In this document: positions 6,380 through 12,156 of the stretch, one piece after another
How positions within the stretch are numbered: the stretch's first letter is position 1
How the letters are laid out: every line of letters starts with the position of its first letter
Source of the DNA: Castellaniella sp. UBA6218
GTDB taxonomy: Bacteria > Pseudomonadota > Gammaproteobacteria > Burkholderiales > Burkholderiaceae_B
Direction: 5' to 3'
DNA length: 12,156 nt
Assembly: GCA_002421865.1 (NCBI GenBank)
Contig: DISE01000064.1
Location: forward strand, 1-12,156
Notes under the pieces: generated by a model
What the model saw: the letters and a program-made list of their open reading frames with translations, nothing else
What the model was told of the DNA's origin: nothing
The model's database searches: none
Made by a program: the position numbers and the translations under genes

Positions 6380-7699
6380 TCAGAATCCCACGACGCGCTG
6401 GGGCAGCCAGGTTGCCAGGGCCGGGAACAGCGCCACCAGCGCCAGGGTCGCGAACTGGGCCAGGATGAAGGGCACCACGCCCCTGCAGACCTGACCGTAT
6501 TTCATGTCCGGCGGCGCGATCGACAGCAGGTAGAAGATCGAGGACGCCATGGGCGGGGTCAGGTAGCTGGTCTGGATGACGATGATCATCAGCGTGCCGA
6601 ACCAGACCGGATCCACGCCGGCCGCCGTCAGCACGGGCAGGAACAGCGGCACGCAGATCAGCACGTTGGCGGTCCAGTCCAGCACGAAGCCCAGCAGGAA
6701 CACGATGAACAGGAACAGCACCAGCGTGCCCGACAGCCCCAGGCCCATGTCGGAGATCAGGCCCTGGATCAGGCGCGAGCCTCCGTTTGCGGCGAAGATC
6801 CCCGTGAACATGATACCGCCGGCCACGATCAGCAGGATCATGGCGGAGATCCGCACCGTGATCGCCAATGCTTCCCGCATCATGGGCACGCTGAACTTGC
6901 CATAGCAGATGCACAGGATCAGCGCGCCGACCGCGCCGACGGCCGCGGCTTCGGTGGGCGAGGCGATGCCGGCCATCAGCGAGCCCAGCACGGCCACGAT
7001 CAGCAACATCGTCGGCATCAGCCCGCTGAAGGTGATTTTCAGCTTTTCCATCACCGGCAGGCGCATGTCCGGATCGTCGGCCCGAGGACCTTTCTTCGGG
7101 TCCAGGATGCAGACGACGACGATGTACAGGACGAACAGCCCCACCATCACCAGGCCCGGGAAGAGCATGGCGGCGAACAGCTCGCCCACCGAGATCTGGG
7201 CCAGCGAGGCGTACACCACGGCCACCACCGAAGGCGGGATCATGGTGCCCAGCGAACCGCCCGCGCAGATGGTGCCGGCGATCAGAGAATTGTCGTAACG
7301 GAAGCGCTGCATGGCGGGGATGGCCATCAGTCCCACCATGACCTCGACCGCACCCACCACGCCCGCGGCGGCCGCGAACGTGGCGCCCATGGCGATGGTC
7401 GCCACGGCCAGACCGCCTGGCAGGCGCCCCAGCCACAGCTGCATGGTGCGGAACAGGCGCGCGGCGATGCCGGAGCGCTCCAGGATCGCGCCCATCAGCA
7501 CGAACATCGGAATGGCCGACAGAATGTAGTTGGTGGCCGCCGAATACAGGCCGCCGTAGAGCTGATTGAACACCTGGTCGCCGAAGGCGAACCAGCCTGC
7601 CACCAGGGCGGGGATGATCAGGGACAGGGAAACGGGGATGCCCAGGAAAATCAGCAGGAACATCCCGGGGAACATCAATGCGGCGACGGTCGGATTCAT
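6380..7699 (-). CDS. TRAP transporter large permease subunit (DctM/SiaM family)
   Basis: This 439-residue protein is very hydrophobic, with about a dozen membrane segments, which is normal for DctM. Family motifs are visible: GGSLGTMIPPS near residues 147-157, ASPTEAAAVGA in the second half (the repeated half-motif), and LTPPMA near the C-terminus. DctM forms the ion-coupled transport channel of a TRAP system in the inner membrane, normally sodium-driven. I chose the ATG at 7699 because the stop codon of the small subunit overlaps it by one base (TGATG at 7701-7697) and AAGGAC precedes it. The open frame extends to 7813, but only inside the small-subunit gene. It forms one operon with the binding protein and small subunit upstream and the deaminase downstream. 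Confidence 0.93.
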   Translation of the reverse strand: MNPTVAALMFPGMFLLIFLGIPVSLSLIIPALVAGWFAFGDQVFNQLYGGLYSAATNYILSAIPMFVLMGAILERSGIAARLFRTMQLWLGRLPGGLAVATIAMGATFAAAAGVVGAVEVMVGLMAIPAMQRFRYDNSLIAGTICAGGSLGTMIPPSVVAVVYASLAQISVGELFAAMLFPGLVMVGLFVLYIVVVCILDPKKGPRADDPDMRLPVMEKLKITFSGLMPTMLLIVAVLGSLMAGIASPTEAAAVGAVGALILCICYGKFSVPMMREALAITVRISAMILLIVAGGIMFTGIFAANGGSRLIQGLISDMGLGLSGTLVLFLFIVFLLGFVLDWTANVLICVPLFLPVLTAAGVDPVWFGTLMIIVIQTSYLTPPMASSIFYLLSIAPPDMKYGQVCRGVVPFILAQFATLALVALFPALATWLPQRVVGF

Positions 7700-8214
7700 C
7701 AGTGGTCCTTCTTGGCGTCGGAATCCAGGCCGTGGAAGGCACGCAGGCCTTCCACCGCCAATTGCAGGGTCAGGGCGGTCAGCCCGATCGCGAAGCACAG
7801 ATAGAACGGCCACATCAGCGGCGCCCAGGGGCTGACCGTCTCGACCTCATGGCGCACCCAGGCACGCCAGGTATGCGACGCGGCGATCCAGGACAGCATG
7901 CCGAAAAACGGCGCCAGGACCAGCAGATAGACAACGCCCTGGACTCCATGGTTGAAGCGGACGGGCAGCCGGTTGCGCAGCACATCGATGCGGATGTGCG
8001 CGTCCTCCCGCAGGACGTAGGCCACGCCCAGCAGGAAGACGGCGCCGTTGGCCATATAGGCGACGTCGAAGGCCCAGACCGTGGGCGCGTCGAACACGTA
8101 GCGGGCCAGGACCTCATAGACCATGGACACGGTCAGGACGGCCGCAGCCACACTGGCCAGCTGGGAGGCGCACCAGGACACGCCGTTCGCGAATCGGTTC
8201 AGGGCTTTGAGCAT
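7699..8214 (-). CDS. TRAP transporter small permease subunit (DctQ family)
   Basis: This 171-residue protein has the four membrane segments expected for DctQ, at roughly residues 16-36, 51-68, 90-112 and 131-155. The loop REDAHIRIDVLRNRLP (69-84) matches the family's conserved charged loop after the second segment, and RYVFDAPTVWAFD (38-50) matches its first periplasmic loop. It pairs with the large subunit in the inner membrane. The gene begins 27 bases after the binding-protein stop and overlaps the large-subunit start by one base, so translation of the two membrane subunits is probably coupled. The ribosome site is weak (GAGGCCGAG directly ahead of the ATG). Confidence 0.9.
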   Translation of the reverse strand: MLKALNRFANGVSWCASQLASVAAAVLTVSMVYEVLARYVFDAPTVWAFDVAYMANGAVFLLGVAYVLREDAHIRIDVLRNRLPVRFNHGVQGVVYLLVLAPFFGMLSWIAASHTWRAWVRHEVETVSPWAPLMWPFYLCFAIGLTALTLQLAVEGLRAFHGLDSDAKKDH

Positions 8215-8241
8215 CTCGGCCTCGCTGTGTGCGATCGCGGA

Positions 8242-9297
8242 TCAGTCGCGCATCAGGTAGTTGCTTTCGGCCTTCCAGCGCTTGTGGTAGGCCTCGTAGT
8301 CGGCCAGCACTTCGGCCATGTCCGGCTTGCCGGCGGCCTTCTGCGCCGCGGCCGTCTTGTGCATCCAGTCATAGCCCGCGTCGGACAGCTGCTTCACGAA
8401 TTCAGGGCTGAGCGTGATGATCTCGTTGCGGCCGCTGCGATACTTTTCCATTGCCTTCATGTCCGCGTCATAGAAATAATCCAGGCTCTGCTCGGTGGTC
8501 AGCTGGGCGGCGGCCTCGATGAGCGGCTTCAGATCCGCAGGCACCTTGTCCCAGGTTTCCTGCTTGACGACCACTTCCCACATGAAGGTCGGCTGATGCA
8601 CGCCGGGCACGACGATGTACTTGGCGGCCTGGTGGAAACCTTCGGGCATGTTGGCCGAAGGCGGCGCCCATTCCACGGCGTCCACGCCCTTGCGTTGCAG
8701 CAGCGTGTAGGTCTCGCCCGGCGGCACAACGGTCGGCACGGCACCGAAATAGTCGCGCATCACTTCGGCCCAGGGACCGGACGTGCGGTATTTCAGGCCC
8801 TTCAGGTCTTCCGCGCTGCGGATGGGCTTGTTGGCATGCGCCATGATTTCGGAGGAGCCGATGCCGACGATCATGGTCTTCAGACCCTGTCCGGCGCGCA
8901 ATTTCTCCAGCTTTTCCTTGCCACCGCCCTGATACAGCCATGCTTTATAGGCATCCGGCCCCATGCCGCCCGGAAAGCCGGAGAAAATGGCGTTTTCCGG
9001 ATCCTGGTTGACCAGATAGCTGGACGTGGAATGGCCGGCCTCGACCACGCCGTCGCGCACCGCGTCGAACACTTTCAGGGCAGGCACGATCACACCGGCG
9101 CCGAAGGGCTGGATCTCGACCCGGCCGGACGTGATGGTCTTGACGTTGGAGGCAAAGCGCTCCAGGAAATTCTGGTAGAACGGCGAGCCTTCGGGCACCG
9201 AGGTCGGGACGCGCCAGGTCACATCGGCCGCGTTCGCGGCGCCCACCGCGCACATCGTGAAGGCCGCAACGGCCAGGGTACGGAAAATTTTCTTCAT
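8242..9297 (-). CDS. TRAP transporter periplasmic substrate-binding protein (DctP family)
   Basis: This 351-residue protein has a clear signal peptide: MKK, a hydrophobic core, and likely cleavage after ANA at residue 23. The mature part is a DctP-family solute-binding protein. It has the carboxylate-binding Arg171 in GLKYRTSGPWAEV, the acidic-Trp motif VEW (208-210) before a loop and PEGFHQAAKY, and a long C-terminal helical region. The VEW/AAKY/PGVHQP pattern resembles the TakP-type branch that binds 2-oxo acids. It is the first gene of the five-gene operon, with ribosome site GGGGGAG five bases before the ATG. Given the downstream enzymes, the likely ligand is trans-4-hydroxyproline, but the ligand cannot be read from sequence alone. 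Confidence 0.9.
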   Translation of the reverse strand: MKKIFRTLAVAAFTMCAVGAANAADVTWRVPTSVPEGSPFYQNFLERFASNVKTITSGRVEIQPFGAGVIVPALKVFDAVRDGVVEAGHSTSSYLVNQDPENAIFSGFPGGMGPDAYKAWLYQGGGKEKLEKLRAGQGLKTMIVGIGSSEIMAHANKPIRSAEDLKGLKYRTSGPWAEVMRDYFGAVPTVVPPGETYTLLQRKGVDAVEWAPPSANMPEGFHQAAKYIVVPGVHQPTFMWEVVVKQETWDKVPADLKPLIEAAAQLTTEQSLDYFYDADMKAMEKYRSGRNEIITLSPEFVKQLSDAGYDWMHKTAAAQKAAGKPDMAEVLADYEAYHKRWKAESNYLMRD

Positions 9298-9365
9298 GGT
9301 CTCCCCCTTGAGATTGGAATGCGCGATGACCGGACAGCATGCGCGCTGCCGCCAGTCTAATATCC

Positions 9366-9392
9366 AATAAATATATTTACAACATATTTAGG
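9366..9392. promoter_or_regulatory. Candidate operator ahead of the TRAP operon, matching the one at 947-983
   Basis: TAAATAT (9368-9374), nine bases, then ATATTTA (9384-9390) repeats the core and spacing of the perfect palindrome at 954-976. Both share the 10-mer TAAATATATT in the same register. Counting the flanking two bases, 14 of 18 half-site positions agree with GGTAAATAT/ATATTTACC. The site lies about 70-95 bases before the TRAP binding-protein ATG and also within the upstream region of the divergent tautomerase gene at 9496, so it could affect both. The surrounding stretch 9358-9397 is the most AT-rich in the window and probably includes promoter elements, but I cannot assign -10 and -35 boxes with confidence. 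Confidence 0.55.
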
Positions 9393-9495
9393 GTAAACAC
9401 CAATGCCCGCAGGAGGGGCTTGCCCTGCCGACCATCGGGAAAGACGGGCGCAGGATGTGCTAGTCTGCCTCCCTTCAATTCACAGGAGTCATGCC

Positions 9496-9684
9496 ATGCC
9501 GACCATGCACATCGAATTGTTCGAGGGCCGCACCCCCGAAAAAAAACGCGAACTCGTCCGCGCCCTGACCGAGCGCACCTGTGAAGTCCTGGGCTGTCAG
9601 CCGGACTCGGTGGACATCATCCTGACGGAGATCAGCAAGGACCGATGGGCCACGGGCGGCGTGCTCTGGTCCGAGAAGAACTGA
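9496..9684 (+). CDS. 4-oxalocrotonate tautomerase family protein
   Basis: This 62-residue protein is the normal size for the family. Sequence begins MPTMHIELFEGR, so removal of Met exposes the catalytic N-terminal Pro. FEGRTPEKKRELVRALTE supplies the conserved Arg and first helix, and the C-terminal WATGG turn is also typical (compare the GIGG of DmpI-like proteins). Such proteins interconvert keto and enol forms of unsaturated acids as small oligomers in the cytoplasm. The ATG at 9496 is set by AGGAG seven bases upstream (9484-9488) and by the need for Pro at position 2. It is transcribed away from the TRAP operon out of a shared 198-base gap. Substrate unknown; a link to hydroxyproline breakdown is possible but unsupported beyond position. 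Confidence 0.85.
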   Translation: MPTMHIELFEGRTPEKKRELVRALTERTCEVLGCQPDSVDIILTEISKDRWATGGVLWSEKN

Positions 9685-9688
9685 TCAC

Positions 9689-9708
9689 TTCGGGCGGCAA
9701 CGCCCGAA
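9689..9708. terminator. Hairpin between convergent tautomerase and DUF4168 genes
   Basis: TTCGGGCG (9689-9696) pairs perfectly with CGCCCGAA (9701-9708) around a GCAA tetraloop. It fills most of the 29-base gap between the stop codons of two converging genes (9684 and 9714). There is no T tract on either strand, so termination may be inefficient or Rho-aided. Confidence 0.6.
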
Positions 9709-9713
9709 CGCCG

Positions 9714-10085
9714 CTACCGGCCGACCAGGCGTTCGACCTTCTGGCGTAATTCAGGGTTCTCGCGCACGGCACGGCTGATGCCGTTGTATTCGGCGACGCT
9801 CATGCCGCCCGCCTCGACCTGGTCCACCATTTTCTGGTCGGCTTCGACACGCACCGCCTGCTTGGCCTGCTCGTCCTGGGCGGCCTCCAGCCTGGGCTGG
9901 TATTCCGCCGCCACGGCGCTGACTTTGCGCACCGCGGCCGCGTACCGCTGCAATTGCTCATCGGTCGGCTGATCCACGGCCTCGTAGGCCGCCTGGGCGC
10001 CCGCCGTCCGGACGGACGCCAGGGGGCCCGCCAGGCCCAACGCGATGACGGACGCGGCTAAAAATCCCTTCATCAGCTGATTCAT
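9714..10085 (-). CDS. Exported DUF4168 domain protein
   Basis: This 123-residue protein has an N-terminal signal peptide (hydrophobic core about 7-24, likely cleavage after the AGA or AQA near residues 30-32). A helical, charged DUF4168-like domain follows from about residue 40 to the end. Recognisable family features are DEQLQRYAAAVRKV (42-55), EYQPRLEAAQD, QKMVDQVEAGGMSVAEYNGI (84-103) and NPELRQKV near the C-terminus. The function of the family is not known. It is expected to lie in the periplasm. The ATG at 10085 is supported by AGGAG six bases upstream. Much longer starts in this frame (to 10430) run through the gene on the other strand and lack a signal peptide. The tpm gene diverges 165 bases away, so the two promoters share that gap. 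Confidence 0.82.
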   Translation of the reverse strand: MNQLMKGFLAASVIALGLAGPLASVRTAGAQAAYEAVDQPTDEQLQRYAAAVRKVSAVAAEYQPRLEAAQDEQAKQAVRVEADQKMVDQVEAGGMSVAEYNGISRAVRENPELRQKVERLVGR

Positions 10086-10250
10086 CCTGCACTCCTGCGT
10101 TGCGTGATCGACCATTTCATCATCGCGGCGAAGACGCGGCGTTTCAAGTTTCCCGATGTACGCTCCTGTGTCATCATGCCACCAGCCGCCGCCGGAGCCT
10201 GGCGTTTCCCGATCCGGTTTGCGCGCACCCGCCCCGACGAAGAGACACAT

Positions 10251-10907
10251 ATGGATACGGATTTCTGGCTGCAGCGCTGGAAGCAGGGACAGACCGGCTT
10301 CCATCAATCGCGCGTCATGCCCTTGCTGCAAAAACACTGGCCCGGACTCGGTCTGCCGGCCGGCAGCCGGGTGCTGGTGCCCCTGGCCGGCAAGACACTG
10401 GACGTCGCCTGGCTGGCGGAACAGGGTCACGCCGTACTGGCCGTGGAACTGTCACCGATCGCCGTCGGACAGTTCTTCGAGGAACACGCCCTGAAACCGG
10501 AGATCCGGTCCACACCCGTGGGCACCCTGTATCGCGCCGGACCGATCGAGTTCCTGTGCGGCGATATTTTCGGTCTGGACGCCGGAACCCTGTCGGGCTG
10601 CGCAGGCTGCTACGATCGCGCAGCCCTGATCGCCCTGCCTCCCGCGCTGCGCGAACGTTATGCGCGTCACGTCTACGGGCAGTTGCCCGCCGGCTGCCGC
10701 ACCCTGCTGCTGACCCTGGACTATCCGCAGGCGGAAATGGACGGGCCGCCTTTTTCCGTGCCGGAGTCCGAAATCCAGACGCTCTATGGTGACCGCTGGC
10801 GCATCGAGCGGCTGGAGACCCGCGACATTCTGTCCCAGGAGCCCAAATTCGCCGCGCGGGGTGTGTCCCGCATGCATACCAGCGCATTCCGCCTGACGGC
10901 CTCCTGA
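10251..10907 (+). CDS. tpm: Thiopurine S-methyltransferase
   Basis: This 218-residue protein matches bacterial TPMT in length and motifs. The N-terminal signature DFWLQRWKQGQTGFH is at residues 4-18 (W6, W10, F17, H18). The S-adenosylmethionine-binding region VLVPLAGKTLDVAWLAEQG (41-59) is followed by the acidic residue E66. YDRAALIALP (121-130) and PPFSVPESEI are also conserved features. Bacterial TPMT transfers a methyl group from S-adenosylmethionine to thiopurines and to selenium or tellurium compounds. The natural substrate is uncertain. The ATG at 10251 is preceded by GAAGAG at six bases and puts the signature in its normal place; the frame remains open to 10104, but that extension is not TPMT-like. 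The gene appears to be transcribed alone. Confidence 0.92.
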   Translation: MDTDFWLQRWKQGQTGFHQSRVMPLLQKHWPGLGLPAGSRVLVPLAGKTLDVAWLAEQGHAVLAVELSPIAVGQFFEEHALKPEIRSTPVGTLYRAGPIEFLCGDIFGLDAGTLSGCAGCYDRAALIALPPALRERYARHVYGQLPAGCRTLLLTLDYPQAEMDGPPFSVPESEIQTLYGDRWRIERLETRDILSQEPKFAARGVSRMHTSAFRLTAS

Positions 10908-11095
10908 TCCGCGCAATCCTCACCCGTCCCCGGCTTCCGCACGCATCGGAAAAAACGCCATTTTTCATGTAATTCCCGCACAAAAACAGGGGTTATGCGC
11001 GGATAAGCCAAATACTGGGGCTCTTATTGCCCGCTGCTGGACCGATCGGGAATCCAGGGTTTTCCCCTAAGATTGAGGGTATCCTTCCCACGCGC

Positions 11096-11108
11096 GGCGC
11101 AGGGCGCC
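11096..11108 (+). other. Small hairpin just ahead of the chemoreceptor start
   Basis: GGCGC (11096-11100) pairs with GCGCC (11104-11108) with the loop AGG. The loop and first base of the right arm form AGGG, the only Shine-Dalgarno-like sequence near the ATG at 11116, about 10 bases away. It may hold or present the ribosome site. The stem is short, so confidence is low. Confidence 0.25.
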
Positions 11109-11115
11109 GAACCTC

Positions 11116-12156
11116 ATGAAAAACATCAAGATCAGCACGCGGCTCGCCGCGGCTTTCGGCTTCATCCTGTCCCTGGCAGTGGCTCTGGCCGTGATCGGCC
11201 TCTGGAACGCCATGCATGCCCAATCGATCGCCCAGGAAATCAGCCAGCGTCAGAAGGCCGGGCAATTGATGGAACAATGGACCCGGGCCATCGACGTCCG
11301 CGCCAACCAGGTGATTGCCTATGCCCTGGTCCCCGAACCAGCCATGACCGCCTATCTTAAGCAGGAAATCGACGCGGCAGCCGTGCGCATCAAGGACTAC
11401 GCCGCACAAGCGGACGCCCTGTTCACCGTGCCCGAGTCCCGGCGCCTTTACCAGCGCATCATGAAAGAGCGCGACACTTACTTGAAGACCCTCGGCACCA
11501 TTGAACAGGCGCTGGCCGACAAAATGCCCCTGGTCGTCAACGAGATCGTGCTGAAGGAACTGCCGGCGATCAACCAGTCCTACCTCGCCAGCATCGAGGC
11601 GCTGCGCGCCTATCAGCAGGAACAGATCGACCTGACCCAGCAAGAGGCCGCGGACCAGGCCTTGCTGAGCGAACAAATCCTCGTGCTGGCCACCCTGCTG
11701 GCCCTGATCCTTGGGCCACTGTTCGCCTGGCGCGTGATGCGCGCCATCACGGTGCCGTTGCGGCGCGCGGTCGTGGCGGCCGAAACCATCGCGCAGAGGG
11801 ATCTCAGCCATGAAATCCACGCCGATTCGCGTAACGAAATCGGCCAGCTGCTGAACGCCCTGTCCACCATGACCCGCAATCTGCGCGGCGCCCTGGGCGA
11901 AGTACGCGAAGGCTCGAACGCGATCGCCTCGGCCTCGGCGCAGATCAGCGCCGGCAACCTGGACCTGTCCTCGCGCACCGAGCAACAGGCCAGCTCCCTG
12001 GCCGAGACCGCCGCCACCATGGAGGAAATCACCGCCACCGTGCGCCAGAACGCCGACAACGCCCAGCAGGCCAACACCCTGGCCGCCTCGGCCGCCAGGA
12101 CCGCCACCGATGGCGGCGCCATCGTCGCCGAACTGGTCTCCACCATGGGCGAGATC
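11116..12156 (+). CDS. Methyl-accepting chemotaxis protein (3' end outside window)
   Basis: 347 codons are present and the frame is open to the last base, so the gene is cut by the window edge. The layout is that of a Tar/Tsr-type receptor. A membrane segment lies at about 11-30, then a periplasmic helical domain of about 155 residues that looks like a four-helix-bundle sensor. A second membrane segment at about 186-206 is followed by a HAMP linker at about 207-260 (ITVPLRRAV...EIGQLLNALSTM). The start of the methylation-helix region follows, with NLDLSSRTEQQASSLAETAA (281-300) and TMEEITATVRQNADNA. The highly conserved hairpin tip that contacts CheA/CheW is beyond the window. Ligand unknown. 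It is preceded by a 208-base gap with no other gene. The start gives the usual short positively charged N-terminus (MKNIKISTRL). Confidence 0.92.
   Translation, partial: MKNIKISTRLAAAFGFILSLAVALAVIGLWNAMHAQSIAQEISQRQKAGQLMEQWTRAIDVRANQVIAYALVPEPAMTAYLKQEIDAAAVRIKDYAAQADALFTVPESRRLYQRIMKERDTYLKTLGTIEQALADKMPLVVNEIVLKELPAINQSYLASIEALRAYQQEQIDLTQQEAADQALLSEQILVLATLLALILGPLFAWRVMRAITVPLRRAVVAAETIAQRDLSHEIHADSRNEIGQLLNALSTMTRNLRGALGEVREGSNAIASASAQISAGNLDLSSRTEQQASSLAETAATMEEITATVRQNADNAQQANTLAASAARTATDGGAIVAELVSTMGEI

Noticed and set aside
6170..7804. 544-codon plus-strand frame and a 475-codon minus-strand alternative frame over the TRAP large subunit gene
   Set aside because: Both are out-of-frame readings of the permease gene. 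The real frame is hydrophobic with DctM motifs, while these are Gln/His/Arg-rich.
7678..9360. 560-codon plus-strand open frame opposite the TRAP binding protein and small subunit genes
   Set aside because: Low-complexity His/Gly/Arg-rich translation with no recognisable domain, fully covered by well-supported minus-strand genes.
10104..10250. N-terminal extension of thiopurine methyltransferase
   Set aside because: The conserved TPMT N-terminus begins right at the ATG at 10251, which has its own ribosome site.
10949..10966. GAAAAA/TTTTTC inverted repeat after tpm as a terminator
   Set aside because: The stem is only A-T pairs with no GC core, too weak to call.

Overview
The window looks like a high-GC betaproteobacterial chromosome, most likely Burkholderiales/Alcaligenaceae (Bordetella/Achromobacter-like). 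This rests on the GC-rich codon use, a YcgR-type PilZ protein beside pntB, a TRAP-type amino-acid catabolic locus, a bacterial thiopurine methyltransferase and a DUF4168 protein. The taxonomic call is an inference from gene content; there is no rRNA or other marker. I see no insertion sequence, tRNA, CRISPR array or prophage gene. No stretch longer than 300 bases lacks a gene.

Layout. (1) Positions 1-56 hold the last codons of pntB, then a hairpin at 70-99. (2) Positions 190-927 encode a YcgR-type flagellar brake with PilZ domain. (3) Positions 1037-3906 are a rightward three-gene operon: FAD-dependent D-amino-acid dehydrogenase, proline racemase/4-hydroxyproline 2-epimerase, and a GntR/FCD regulator. 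(4) Positions 3901-3938 are a perfect 17-bp-stem terminator lying between the stop codons of two converging operons. (5) Positions 9297 down to 3939 are a leftward five-gene operon: TRAP binding protein, small TRAP membrane subunit, large TRAP membrane subunit, DapA-family deaminase, and aldehyde dehydrogenase. (6) Positions 9496-12156 hold a 62-residue 4-oxalocrotonate tautomerase-family protein, an exported DUF4168 protein (minus strand), thiopurine S-methyltransferase, and a methyl-accepting chemotaxis protein that runs off the window.

The two convergent operons together encode every step expected for trans-4-hydroxy-L-proline catabolism: uptake (TRAP); epimerisation to cis-4-hydroxy-D-proline (epimerase with Cys88/Cys236); FAD oxidation to 1-pyrroline-4-hydroxy-2-carboxylate; deamination to 2-oxoglutarate semialdehyde (DapA fold); and oxidation to 2-oxoglutarate (aldehyde dehydrogenase), with a GntR regulator.

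The most notable non-coding observation is an AT-rich inverted repeat, TAAATAT-N9-ATATTTA, at both outer ends of the locus: 954-976 ahead of the dehydrogenase operon and 9368-9390 ahead of the TRAP operon, with identical spacing. It is a good candidate for a shared operator that co-regulates two operons whose promoters lie about 8.4 kb apart. Binding by the encoded GntR protein is an inference.
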